DNA of 64,000 nucleotides. Origin: Paenibacillus profundus. GTDB taxonomy: Bacteria > Bacillota > Bacilli > Paenibacillales > Paenibacillaceae. The notes below the pieces were generated by a model. It was not told where the DNA came from. It made no database searches and saw only the letters and a list, made by a program, of their open reading frames with translations. The position numbers and the translations under genes were made by a program. The stretch spans positions 248,001-312,000 of the forward strand of contig NZ_JAJNBZ010000001.1 in the NCBI RefSeq assembly GCF_021369635.1. Direction: 5' to 3'. Below are positions 8,389-17,559 of the stretch, in pieces. Positions within the stretch are counted from its first letter, which is position 1. Every line of letters begins with the position of its first letter.

Positions 8389-9303
8389 ATGGGGTTGAAT
8401 TTTCACCAGCTTCATATATTTTATAGCGTAGCGACGCGAGGGAGCTTCTCTGCTGCTGCGCAAGCGCTGCACATGACGCAGCCGGCGGTGACGATGCAAA
8501 TCCAAGCGCTGGAAGAGTATTTCGGAACGAAGCTGCTGCATCGTTCTACGAAGAAGCTGCAGCTTTCTGAAGCTGGACAGAAGCTTTTTCCTTATGCGCA
8601 GCGCTGTCTAGAGCTTGTTCGTGAGACAGAGGAAATGATGTCGAACTACACGCTCGATCTGCAGGGGAAGCTTGTGCTGGCCGCTAGCTTGACGATTGGA
8701 GAATATGTGCTCCCCCATGTGCTCGGCACATTCGCGAAGCTGCATCCGCAGCTCGATATTCATCTCCGAGTTATGAATTCATCGCAAATCGCTGAAGGAA
8801 TTCGTTCGCAGCAGCTCCATCTCGGCCTTGTCGAGGCGCCGGTAGCTGATACCGATATTAGCTTGGAGCCGGTCATGGAAGATGAACTGTTGCTCATCGT
8901 GCCAAGAGAGCACCCGTTGGCGCAGACGAACGAAGTGGAACTGCAGGACGTGTTGACGTATCCGTTCGTTCTGCGGGAGCAAGGCTCGGGTACGCGTCTC
9001 GTTATGGAAGAGGCTTTGCGCGAGCAAGGAGTGCACCCAGAGCAATTGCAGGTTGTGATGGAGCTCGGCAGTACGGGAGCGGTCAAGTCGGCAGTGGAGG
9101 CCGGAATTGGCGTGACGATGCTCTCGCCTTCAGTCGTAAGGCATGAGCAAGCGCTTGGCTTGGTGAAAGCTGTCCGGATTCAGCATATTCGTATGAAACG
9201 CCAATTTTATGCCGTGCATGCGCAGTCTGGACTGCTATCGCTGCCGGCGACTACATTTCTTACATTTCTGCGAAATAGGCAAGGAAAGGGGTTGCTGCAA
9301 TGA
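8389..9303 (+). CDS. LysR-family transcriptional regulator
   Basis: 304 residues, standard LysR length. The N-terminal winged helix covers residues about 3-62 (FHQLHIFYSVATRGSFSAAA, then QPAVTMQIQALEEYFGTKLL). The rest is a periplasmic-binding-protein-like effector domain. ATG 8389 (MGLNFHQL) is preferred over a TTG 21 bases upstream because LysR proteins begin close to the helix-turn-helix. Its stop overlaps the start of the PHP gene (ATGA), so the two are translationally coupled. Best resemblance is to CysL/YwfK-type regulators, but the inducer and targets are not visible. Confidence 0.9.
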   Translation: MGLNFHQLHIFYSVATRGSFSAAAQALHMTQPAVTMQIQALEEYFGTKLLHRSTKKLQLSEAGQKLFPYAQRCLELVRETEEMMSNYTLDLQGKLVLAASLTIGEYVLPHVLGTFAKLHPQLDIHLRVMNSSQIAEGIRSQQLHLGLVEAPVADTDISLEPVMEDELLLIVPREHPLAQTNEVELQDVLTYPFVLREQGSGTRLVMEEALREQGVHPEQLQVVMELGSTGAVKSAVEAGIGVTMLSPSVVRHEQALGLVKAVRIQHIRMKRQFYAVHAQSGLLSLPATTFLTFLRNRQGKGLLQ

Positions 9304-10253
9304 CACCATTTTTCGATGGACCCGAGTCTATAGCAACGAACGATGCTTCATTACTATCGACAGAAGGGCTTGAGGGGTCTCCCGCCTCAGCAGGCGGCGC
9401 CGATCTGCACAGTCATACGACATCTTCTGATGGGATGATGACGCCGGCAGATAACGTCCGCCTTGCCTGCAAGGCGGGGCTTGAGGCGCTTGCGATAACA
9501 GATCACGATACGGTTGCCGGGGTGAAGGAAGCGCTGAAGGCTGGACAGGAATACGGCGTGCGCATTGTGCCAGGGGTTGAGATTAGCACGGTGGAGGACG
9601 GAATTGATATTCATGTGCTCGGTTATTTCATGAATATTGAGGATGAGCTGTTCCTAGAGCGCTTGGCCAGCCTGCGCGCCATCCGCGATCGGCGCAATGA
9701 CATGCTCGTGGCCAAGCTGACCGAGCTGGGCATACCGCTAACGATGGACGAAGTCATCGCTGAATTGGGGCGCCCGTTGTCCCCAGGCGAGACGGTAGGA
9801 CGCCCCCATATTGCCGATGCGCTTGTACGGCGCGGAGTGGTGCGCAATATGCAGGAGGCGTTTGAGCTTTATCTTGGCACCGGCGGAAAGGCTTACGTCA
9901 ACCCGCCGCGTATACGCCCGCACGAGGCGGTGGCTTGGATACATGCGGCCGGAGGTGCCGCTGTGCTCGCCCATCCGGGCTTGTATGGGTCGGATGAATT
10001 GGTGGAGCGCATTGTGGGAGCTTCGCCTTGGGACGGCATAGAGGTGTGGCATTCTGATCATTCGTTAGAGGACAGCAAGCGTTACGGCGTTCTGGCAGCG
10101 CGTTGCGGGCTCATTATGACAGCAGGATCGGACTTCCACGGCGCTCGCCGCGGCGAAGTGTTCCATGGGGCGCTGGGCGGCCGCCGGGTCGGAATGGAGG
10201 CAGTGGAGCGGCTTCGCAGCAAAGGCGACAAGTATAAAGTAAAGGGATTATAG
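9300..10253 (+). CDS. PHP-domain phosphoesterase (TrpH/YciV type)
   Basis: 317 residues. The PHP fold is marked by DLHSHTTSSDG at residues 35-45, AITDHDT, PGVEIST, and a late AHPG and GSDFHG, which together supply the metal-binding His and Asp residues. Family members hydrolyse nucleoside 3',5'-bisphosphates or short RNA 5' ends. The first 34 residues are an extension of low conservation with no signal peptide; no internal start codon fits better. It overlaps the LysR gene by 4 bases, so that regulator may control it. Confidence 0.88.
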   Translation: MTPFFDGPESIATNDASLLSTEGLEGSPASAGGADLHSHTTSSDGMMTPADNVRLACKAGLEALAITDHDTVAGVKEALKAGQEYGVRIVPGVEISTVEDGIDIHVLGYFMNIEDELFLERLASLRAIRDRRNDMLVAKLTELGIPLTMDEVIAELGRPLSPGETVGRPHIADALVRRGVVRNMQEAFELYLGTGGKAYVNPPRIRPHEAVAWIHAAGGAAVLAHPGLYGSDELVERIVGASPWDGIEVWHSDHSLEDSKRYGVLAARCGLIMTAGSDFHGARRGEVFHGALGGRRVGMEAVERLRSKGDKYKVKGL

Positions 10254-10338
10254 TACACAGGAAGGCTAAATATCGTTAAGGAACGCCACGAAATTCTAAC
10301 TGTGATTGCGTTTTACTGGGAGAGGAGGGGCGAAATTA

Positions 10339-11097
10339 TTGAATCAACAACATTTCGATCCCAATGTTCTATCTGAACGGCAGCTCTCAAATGAGAAGCT
10401 GATACGTGACCGACGACTTTTTGTAAAAGCGGCTATTTTGTATGCCGTGTTGTTCATACTCAGCATCCGATTTCCCCACGGATATACTTGGTTCGAAGGA
10501 ATAATGAATTGGCTCGGCATCCCTACCGTATTTCAGATCGGGAATAATACGAGAATAATTCTAACCGGACTTCCCCTATTGATTGGGGTAATCGTGATGT
10601 TGCGGATGCTTGCCCGCTCCTTGAGCCGCAAGCGGGTGCGGATCGGCATTATGGCATTCCTGCTGCTGGTGTGGGCGCCGAATTATGCGGTCAACTTGTA
10701 TCAGACTTGGTTCGGAGAAGGGATCTACGCGCTTCAGTTCGAACAGACTATAGGCAGATGCCAATTACAACACGGAGTTGCGTACTGGAAAGGGGAATGC
10801 AGCCTAAAGGCCGTTAATTACGAGTCGCGGACGGTGCGAGCTTATGTGACTCTCCACGCAGATGATCTGGACGGAACGCACGCTTCCTTGAAGGAACTTC
10901 CGCTCGGCGAGGTCGATTTCTCTCCTGGACATAGTGTAGCGGTAGTCAAAGTCCATCTGCCGGATTCTGAAGCTAACTCTAAAAATTCCACAAATGTTGC
11001 TGTTTCCAGCACGATATTATTCCAGCAAGCAGTCGTGACGGATGGCAAGCGTGTCCGCAATTTGTCAGACACGCGGTGGCGCAGAGCCGATACATGA
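10339..11097 (+). CDS. predicted membrane protein of unknown function
   Basis: 252 residues. TTG 10339 is chosen because GAGGAGGGG lies 8 bases upstream. Three hydrophobic segments follow (about residues 31-49, 73-93 and 99-117), then an extracellular-looking domain of about 130 residues with two Cys (GRCQLQHG and KGECSLK) that could form a disulfide. I do not recognise a family. It is a single gene, convergent with rqcH, and the two share a double hairpin terminator. Confidence 0.7.
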   Translation: MNQQHFDPNVLSERQLSNEKLIRDRRLFVKAAILYAVLFILSIRFPHGYTWFEGIMNWLGIPTVFQIGNNTRIILTGLPLLIGVIVMLRMLARSLSRKRVRIGIMAFLLLVWAPNYAVNLYQTWFGEGIYALQFEQTIGRCQLQHGVAYWKGECSLKAVNYESRTVRAYVTLHADDLDGTHASLKELPLGEVDFSPGHSVAVVKVHLPDSEANSKNSTNVAVSSTILFQQAVVTDGKRVRNLSDTRWRRADT

Positions 11098-11151
11098 TCA
11101 GTATGCTTCGCAAGACGTAGGGTGGGCGAAGCAGAGCTGCTATCATAATTT

Positions 11152-11217
11152 AAGGCTGTCGAAACTCTCTCGACAGCCTTGCTTTAGCCTGACATGGAGT
11201 CAGGCTTATTATTTTTT
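11152..11217. terminator. double hairpin terminator between convergent genes
   Basis: First hairpin AAGGCTGTCGA / TCGACAGCCTT, second AGCCTGAC / GTCAGGCT followed by TTATTATTTTTT. They lie between the rightward membrane-protein gene and the leftward rqcH, which ends about 100 bases farther on. Confidence 0.8.
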
Positions 11218-11320
11218 GATTATCAATGGCTGCTCTGCAATTCTTTTGTTGCACTTGAGCTGCGATATGCAGTTGAGTACCGGATGGGCACGGTCCGACA
11301 GTGAGCAATGTTTCGCGCTT

Positions 11321-13126
11321 TTATCCCCCGGACTTCATCGTGACCGGCATTTGGTCGATTCGCTTGCTGTCCGGCGTGATGAACAGCGTCTTCTGCCGTT
11401 CATAAATGACGAATCCGGGCTTCGCTCCATTCGGCTTGCGGACGTGGCGAATCAGCGTGTAGTCGACAGGGACTTGGCTTGAATTTTTGGCTTGGCTGAA
11501 ATAGGCGGCAAGCTGCGCCGCTTCCTCTAGTGTAGTGTCTCCGTATTGCTCGCTTCGAATAACGACGTGCGATCCTGGGATATCCTTCGTATGCAGCCAC
11601 GTATCGTTCGGCTTTCCTAGCCGATTGCTTACATATTCATTTTGCAGATTGTTCTTGCCGACATAAATCGGAATACCCTCTGACGAAGTAAAGCAATGCA
11701 GCGTAGGGCGGCTATCCTTCTTTTTACGTTTCCCCTTGCGATTGCGATCGCGCAAATATCCTTGCTCGACAAGCTCCTCCCTTATTTCCTGCGCGTCCTG
11801 CACGTTCGCCTCACTCAGCTGCAGCAGCAGCGTCTCGAAATAACGATTCTCCTCTTGCGCCGCTTCCATCTGCTCTTGCACGACCGCAATGCTGTTTTTC
11901 GCTTTGTTATATTTTTTAAAATACCGTTGAGCGTTATCAGAAGGTGACAGCAGCGGGTCGAGCGGTATCGTTATCGTTGCGCCGTTCTCATCGTAGAAAT
12001 TGAGGAGATCCACCTCTTTGTCACCCTTGGAAATGGTGTGGAGCGAGGTGAACAGCAGCTCGCCCATAATACGGTGGCGATCTGCGTCTCGGGCCTCATG
12101 CAGCGTCTCGGAAAGCTTCTCCAGCTTTTTGGTATTCTTCGTGCGCTCCTGTTGCAGGAAGCGGGTTAAGTCTCCGACCCGTTGCTTGATCATATCCCGT
12201 TCCGCTTTGTTCCCGTAGAAGGCTTCTATACAGTCGCTCATCGACTCGAACGTCGACGCAATGCCGGAAATATGCGTCAACGATACTGCTGAGAAGTAGG
12301 TTTTGCCATGATCGTCTTCGACAAGCGTAGGCATATAATGATGCTCGCGAATCTCATTCATGAGTCCAGCAAAAGCATTCCACAGAGACTGGATATTCGA
12401 CTCGGTCGTGAGGCTTTCCTCGCGCGCGAGGCCAGAGCGAAACACAATCTCTTCAGCCAAACGGGGGCTAATGCCAGACATGTGCTGGACAAGCCATTTG
12501 GAGCCGGTCATGTTCACCCGCGTCTGTTCGCTCTCTTGCGCTTGCTCGTTCTCCTGTGTGTCGCTTTCATTGTTCCACAGGGAACGGAACTGTGACTCGC
12601 TAACCGTCAGCGGATTGGACTTATGCTGCTCGGGAGGCGCCGTATAAACAAATCCAGGCATGACGATGCGATAACTGCTGATGGCCGGCGTGACATGGTG
12701 TATGCCGTCGATGATCGTTGTGGCCGATGGATCGAGCAGGATGACGTTGCTGTGTCGTCCGGTCAGCTCCACGACGAGCGTCTTCACGGACTCATCTCCG
12801 AGCTCGTCCCGCTGGCGAATTTGCATATGGACGACGCGCTCCATGCCGACTTGTTCGACACGCTCAATAATGCCGCCTTCGCAATTTTTCCGCATCAGCA
12901 TGCAGAACATTGGCGGTTCTGGTGGATTGGAGAAGGTTTGCTCCGTGAAATGAATGCGTGGATAGGTCGGATTGGCGGAGAGCAGCAGCTTGCGATTTTT
13001 GCCGGCTACCCGCATGTGCAGCAATAAGTCGTGATCAGTCGGTTGATAAATTTTATGAATGCGTGCGCCGATCGTCTGCTGCAGTTCATGAACGATTGCG
13101 CGGGTTACGATTCCATCTAAAGACAT
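11321..13126 (-). CDS. rqcH: RqcH / NFACT ribosome-quality-control protein
   Basis: 601 residues. RqcH binds stalled 50S-peptidyl-tRNA complexes and recruits Ala-tRNA to add alanine tails that mark the peptide for degradation; older names are YloA and FbpA. Order: NFACT-N domain starting SLDGIVTRAIVHELQ, a helix-hairpin segment near RLAEEIVFRSGL, a long coiled coil (about 290-430), and NFACT-R containing NDTWLHTKDIPGSHVVIR. It is transcribed away from the Ca-ATPase gene, as yloA-yloB are adjacent in B. subtilis although on the same strand there. Confidence 0.92.
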   Translation of the reverse strand: MSLDGIVTRAIVHELQQTIGARIHKIYQPTDHDLLLHMRVAGKNRKLLLSANPTYPRIHFTEQTFSNPPEPPMFCMLMRKNCEGGIIERVEQVGMERVVHMQIRQRDELGDESVKTLVVELTGRHSNVILLDPSATTIIDGIHHVTPAISSYRIVMPGFVYTAPPEQHKSNPLTVSESQFRSLWNNESDTQENEQAQESEQTRVNMTGSKWLVQHMSGISPRLAEEIVFRSGLAREESLTTESNIQSLWNAFAGLMNEIREHHYMPTLVEDDHGKTYFSAVSLTHISGIASTFESMSDCIEAFYGNKAERDMIKQRVGDLTRFLQQERTKNTKKLEKLSETLHEARDADRHRIMGELLFTSLHTISKGDKEVDLLNFYDENGATITIPLDPLLSPSDNAQRYFKKYNKAKNSIAVVQEQMEAAQEENRYFETLLLQLSEANVQDAQEIREELVEQGYLRDRNRKGKRKKKDSRPTLHCFTSSEGIPIYVGKNNLQNEYVSNRLGKPNDTWLHTKDIPGSHVVIRSEQYGDTTLEEAAQLAAYFSQAKNSSQVPVDYTLIRHVRKPNGAKPGFVIYERQKTLFITPDSKRIDQMPVTMKSGG

Positions 13127-13444
13127 AATAGTTCTCCTATCTATCGCCTCTGCGATCCAATGGATAAGTACGTGTTCAAAAAGGGATGACCCCTATAAGT
13201 GCTGCTGGGCAACCAGAGCAGGACTCATACGGATGGGACTGCATCCCTTAATGTTGGAGCTATCTCCTATGATGCCATATTTTTGCGCAAAACTTAAGCA
13301 CTGGAAGGAACAATGGGATATTTTTAGACTCGTCCGAATAGATTTAGCCTAAAGGCTGTCTGCTTGGACGCGCTGTACGGCCGCCAATGCATAGCCATTA
13401 TTGCGTGACAACCTCTATTATTGGGTAGGAAAGGGGAACGGACC
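13127..13444. repeat. intergenic region with dispersed repeat copy 4 (long, divergent)
   Basis: This gap between divergent rqcH and the Ca-ATPase gene has no gene. Repeat-like ends are seen: GTGTTCAAAAAGGGA near 13172 and GTGACAACCTCTATTA near 13405, about 240 bases apart. The DNA between does not match the interior of the other copies, so this is either a diverged copy or two ends that enclose unrelated sequence. Confidence 0.45.
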
Positions 13445-16276
13445 ATGGATCAAATCAAGTGGCACCAGTTAACGGCGAATGACTTGCTTCATGCGCTGGG
13501 GGTCCACGCCGAACAAGGATTGTCGGACGAAGATGCGGCAGCGCGTCAGGAACGCTACGGGCGCAATGAGCTGTCGGAGGGGAAACGCGTGTCGCCATTG
13601 GCGTTGTTTTTCAACCAATTTAAAGATTTCATGGTGCTCGTGCTGGCCGGGGCCACGCTTGTATCGGGAATGCTCGGGGAATATCTCGATGCCATCACGA
13701 TCATCACGATCATTCTCCTTAATGGAGTGCTCGGCTTCGTGCAGGAATTCCGGGCGGAGCGTTCGCTGCGTGCACTGAAGCAGCTCTCTGCCCCTATGGC
13801 AAAGGTGATGCGATCCGGCAAGCTATGCCACATCAATGCGAACGATCTAGTGCCAGGTGATATCGTGCTCCTGGAAAGCGGGGACCGCTTGCCAGCTGAC
13901 GTCAGATGGCTCTCAACGAGCAGCTGCTATGTGGAGGAATCGGCGTTGACAGGAGAATCGGTTCCTGTAAACAAGCACCATAAATCGATTAGACAGGACG
14001 AATTGCCGTTAGGAGATTTGAAAAATATCGGCTTCATGGGAACGATGATGACCCGAGGTACGGGGAGGGGCGTCGTTATACGGACAGGGATGGACACGGA
14101 GATGGGCAAAATTGCGCATATGATTGAAAACACCGAATCCATGGATACGCCACTGCAGCATCGTCTGGAGCAGCTCGGTAAAATTCTCATTATTGTCGCG
14201 CTTGCGCTCACCGTAATGGTCGTCGTTGCCGGTATACTTCACGGACAACCAGCGATGGGCATGTTCTTGGCCGGCGTCAGTCTGGCCGTGGCTGCTATTC
14301 CTGAAGGGCTGCCTGCCATTGTGACGATTGCGCTCGCGCTTGGCGTTCAGCGCATGATTAAGCGCAAAGCGATCGTGCGCAAGCTGCCTTCCGTGGAGAC
14401 GTTGGGCTGCGCTTCGGTCATTTGTTCGGATAAGACCGGGACGCTTACGCAGAACAAAATGACAGTTACCCGCATTTGGATGGGCGGAAGAGCACTGGAA
14501 GTAAGCGGGGAAGGCTTTGAGCCTGCAGGTCAAGTCACCGAGCAGGGTAAGCTGCTCGACATGAAAAATGATCAGGCGCTGCGGCGGTTTCTGCAAATTA
14601 GCGCGCTATGCAACAATGCTGTGCTGTCTGAGTCCTATCCGTCCGAGTTGCGTTCGACGAAGGGGATCGGCCAACAGACGAAGAAGGCAAAAGAAGCGAA
14701 GAAACAGGGAAGTGAGGAGTTAAAACCGATATGGGACATTAAAGGAGACCCGACAGAAGGAGCGCTGCTTGTACTGGCTGCCAAGCTGGGAATGACATCG
14801 CAGACATTGGGCGGTATGTACGCGCGTATGGAGGAGTATCCTTTTGACTCGGAACGGAAAAGAATGTCCGTCATCATAACACATCAAGGCGGAAGAAACG
14901 TGCTTACCAAAGGAGCGCCTGACGTGCTGCTTGACCGCTGCAACTATATATTGTGGGATGGCAAGGTGGTTCCGCTCACAGCGGGCTTGAAGCAGAAGGC
15001 TCTCGCCGCGAACGAGGAAATGGCCAAACAGGCCTTGCGAGTATTGGGACTAGCTTACCGCGAATTAAAAGCAAGCGAATCCTCGGCTCATGAATCCGCG
15101 GTTGAATCGCAGCTTATCTTCGTGGGCTTGGCAGGCATGATAGATCCGCCGCGCCGTGAAGCGAGGGATGCGATTGCGGTCTGCCGCCGCGCTGGCATTA
15201 AGACGGTCATGATCACGGGTGACCATCAGCTGACAGCGGAAGCGATTGCGCATCAGCTCGGCATCATACCACATGGCGGACAGACGGTGAACGGTGTCCA
15301 GTTGGCACAGATGGATGACGATGCGCTCGACAAGGTCATCGATACTATATACGTGTATGCGCGCGTATCGCCAGAGCATAAGCTGCGCATCGTAAAATCG
15401 CTTCAGCGTAAAGGGCATGTCGTCGCCATGACCGGCGACGGGGTGAATGATGCGCCAGCGATTAAAGCGGCCGATATCGGCATCGCAATGGGCATTACGG
15501 GAACGGATGTGTCGAAGGAGGCGTCGGCACTCATTTTAAGCGACGATAACTTTGCCACCATCGTTGCCGCGATCGAGGAAGGCAGGGGCATTTACGAGAA
15601 CATTCGCAAATTTATCCGCTATTTGCTTGCTTCCAATGTCGGCGAAATATTGGTAATGTTCTTTGCTATGATGCTCGGACTTCCGCTGCCGCTCATCCCT
15701 ATTCAGATTTTATGGGTGAATCTGGTGACCGATGGACTGCCTGCCATGGCGCTCGGAGTCGATCAGCCGGAGAAGGATTTAATGGAGCATCGGCCGCGCA
15801 CGGCGAAAGAGAACATTTTTGCTCGGCGTCTGGGATGGAAAATAATAAGCCGGGGGCTGCTCATTGGCGTATGTACACTGATCGCGTTCTGGCTTACGTG
15901 GAGTGTTGACCCGAACAGCGCGGAGCAGCTGACGAAGGCGCAATCAGTTGCGTTCGCGACGCTTGTAATGGCTCAATTGATTCACGTCTTTGATTGCCGC
16001 AGCTCACGTTCCATCTTTCACCGGAATATTTTCCAGAACCGGTATTTGGTACTGGCCGTCGCATCGTCAATCCTGCTTCTGTTGGCTGTCTTATATGTCG
16101 AGCCGCTGCAGCCTATATTTAAGACGGTTCCGCTTCATTTCAGAGATTGGGCGATTACGTTTGTCATGGCTGGCATTCCGACATTTTTAATGGGCATCGG
16201 CTCCGTATTGAGCGGACAAAAATCCGGGAAATCTGGAGGGAAGCCGGCATATACTTCCAATCGGCGTGCCGCGTAG
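13445..16276 (+). CDS. calcium-transporting P-type ATPase (YloB-like, SERCA type)
   Basis: 943 residues. P2A-type ATPase that pumps Ca2+ out of the cytoplasm. Visible: actuator [19 protein letters not shown] in M4, phosphorylation site [11 protein letters not shown], hinge GDGVNDAPA, and the M6 motif [15 protein letters not shown]; ten hydrophobic segments. ATG 13445 follows AAAGGGGAACGGACC. In the nucleotide-binding domain there is a lysine-rich insertion (around [13 protein letters not shown], about residue 415). B. subtilis YloB, active in sporulation, is the nearest relative in position. Metal choice is inferred from motifs. Confidence 0.92.
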   Translation: MDQIKWHQLTANDLLHALGVHAEQGLSDEDAAARQERYGRNELSEGKRVSPLALFFNQFKDFMVLVLAGATLVSGMLGEYLDAITIITIILLNGVLGFVQEFRAERSLRALKQLSAPMAKVMRSGKLCHINANDLVPGDIVLLESGDRLPADVRWLSTSSCYVEESALTGESVPVNKHHKSIRQDELPLGDLKNIGFMGTMMTRGTGRGVVIRTGMDTEMGKIAHMIENTESMDTPLQHRLEQLGKILIIVALALTVMVVVAGILHGQPAMGMFLAGVSLAVAAIPEGLPAIVTIALALGVQRMIKRKAIVRKLPSVETLGCASVICSDKTGTLTQNKMTVTRIWMGGRALEVSGEGFEPAGQVTEQGKLLDMKNDQALRRFLQISALCNNAVLSESYPSELRSTKGIGQQTKKAKEAKKQGSEELKPIWDIKGDPTEGALLVLAAKLGMTSQTLGGMYARMEEYPFDSERKRMSVIITHQGGRNVLTKGAPDVLLDRCNYILWDGKVVPLTAGLKQKALAANEEMAKQALRVLGLAYRELKASESSAHESAVESQLIFVGLAGMIDPPRREARDAIAVCRRAGIKTVMITGDHQLTAEAIAHQLGIIPHGGQTVNGVQLAQMDDDALDKVIDTIYVYARVSPEHKLRIVKSLQRKGHVVAMTGDGVNDAPAIKAADIGIAMGITGTDVSKEASALILSDDNFATIVAAIEEGRGIYENIRKFIRYLLASNVGEILVMFFAMMLGLPLPLIPIQILWVNLVTDGLPAMALGVDQPEKDLMEHRPRTAKENIFARRLGWKIISRGLLIGVCTLIAFWLTWSVDPNSAEQLTKAQSVAFATLVMAQLIHVFDCRSSRSIFHRNIFQNRYLVLAVASSILLLLAVLYVEPLQPIFKTVPLHFRDWAITFVMAGIPTFLMGIGSVLSGQKSGKSGGKPAYTSNRRAA

Positions 16277-16289
16277 TTCTGATTGCAGA

Positions 16290-16408
16290 AGCTTTCCGCA
16301 GGAAACATACTTCGGAAGCATCGGCTCTTCGAGGGTGAACACAAGATTCGACTTCGAATCTATTTCCTGTTACACTGCGTGAGCAAAAGGGAATTTTTGA
16401 ACTAGAGG
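16290..16408 (+). repeat. dispersed repeat copy 5 (5' end missing)
   Basis: Contains CTTCGGAAGCATCGGCTCTT, then CAAGATTCGACTTCGAATC, then GCAAAAGGGAATTTTTGAAC. The order and spacing match copy 7 on the other strand. It lies between the Ca-ATPase and dapF. Confidence 0.7.
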
Positions 16409-16516
16409 AATAGTACAAACATTGGTGCACTCCGTGAATACACATTCCCGCTCGGATTGCGGTATCCTAGTGACATCAGTCAGGGACGGCCGACCGCAAG
16501 AGGAGTTGGGGATGAA

Positions 16517-17350
16517 ATGTTATTCACGAAAATGCATGGGTTAGGCAACGATTTTGTCATCGTATACGGAGAAGAGACACTGCCCGACCGGGTGGCAGAG
16601 CTGGCGATTACCGTCTGTGACCGTCACTTTGGCGTAGGTGCAGACGGGTTAGTATATATTTTGCCTTCCGTGCGGGCTGATTTTATGATGCGAATCATTA
16701 ATTCTGACGGAACGGAAGCTGAACAGTGCGGCAATGCGATCCGCTGTGTTGCCAAATATGTCGTCGATAACCGCCACGCTGTCTCAGACGAGCTGACGAT
16801 CGAGACGAGAGGCGCTGGTGTGCAGCGGGTGCAGCTGAACCAAGTTAACGGGAAAGTTGAATCGGTACGGGTCGACATGGGTGAACCTGTCTTGGAGGGG
16901 CTGAAGGTGCCGACCACGATCGATGAGAAGCAGATTGTCGCTCATCCTATAGAAGTGGACGGCAGGTCATTCCAGTTCACGGCGGTATCGATGGGCAATC
17001 CGCATTGTGTCATTTATGTGGAAGATGCTGCTTCCTTCGACTTCGCTGCATGGGGGCCGAAGCTGGAAACCCATTCGCTGTTCCCTCGCAAAATAAATGT
17101 AGAATTTGCAACGGTCAAGTCGCACAGCGAAGTGGACATGCGCGTATGGGAGCGAGGAGCAGGGCCAACGCTTGCCTGCGGAACGGGGGCATGCGCCACG
17201 CTTGTGGCGAGCGTGCTGAACGGATTGACGGACCGTCAGACGACCGTATCGCTTGCTGGCGGCGAACTGTGGATCGAATGGGATGCGGCGGATAATCATG
17301 TGTATATGACCGGGGCCGCTGAGGTTGTATTTGAAGGCCGCTGGGCGTAA
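16517..17350 (+). CDS. dapF: diaminopimelate epimerase
   Basis: 277 residues. Interconverts LL- and meso-diaminopimelate for lysine and peptidoglycan, by a two-cysteine mechanism. Both catalytic Cys are present: GTEAEQCGNAIRC and PTLACGTGACA. It starts MLFTKMHGLGNDFVIV at ATG 16517, with AGGAG upstream; a longer in-frame start lacks homology. A strong terminator follows. It is inserted between yloB and yloC relative to the B. subtilis order. Confidence 0.95.
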   Translation: MLFTKMHGLGNDFVIVYGEETLPDRVAELAITVCDRHFGVGADGLVYILPSVRADFMMRIINSDGTEAEQCGNAIRCVAKYVVDNRHAVSDELTIETRGAGVQRVQLNQVNGKVESVRVDMGEPVLEGLKVPTTIDEKQIVAHPIEVDGRSFQFTAVSMGNPHCVIYVEDAASFDFAAWGPKLETHSLFPRKINVEFATVKSHSEVDMRVWERGAGPTLACGTGACATLVASVLNGLTDRQTTVSLAGGELWIEWDAADNHVYMTGAAEVVFEGRWA

Positions 17351-17375
17351 GTTAAGTTTGGTCCGCGGATGTCCT

Positions 17376-17406
17376 GTCCGTCCCATCAGGACGGACGACC
17401 GTTTTT
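17376..17406 (+). terminator. terminator after dapF
   Basis: GTCCGTCC pairs with GGACGGAC around CATCA, then GACCGTTTTT. Confidence 0.75.
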
Positions 17407-17559
17407 GTAAGGTGTACACGCACAAGCGTAGAAACGAAACGCACATATATGCATTTTCATGAAAAAAAGGCGCTCCAGCGGGGCGTCTTTTGTTTCAAGA
17501 ATGAACGTTTCTTGTTAGAATGTAGGATAAGTCATGTTGAACAATCATGGGAGAATGGG

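Noticed and set aside
17457-17490. Hairpin-like GGCGCTCC / GGGGCGTC before the MTHFR fusion as a riboswitch
   Set aside because: Only a short imperfect stem with G-U pairs; no SAM or T-box landmarks were found.
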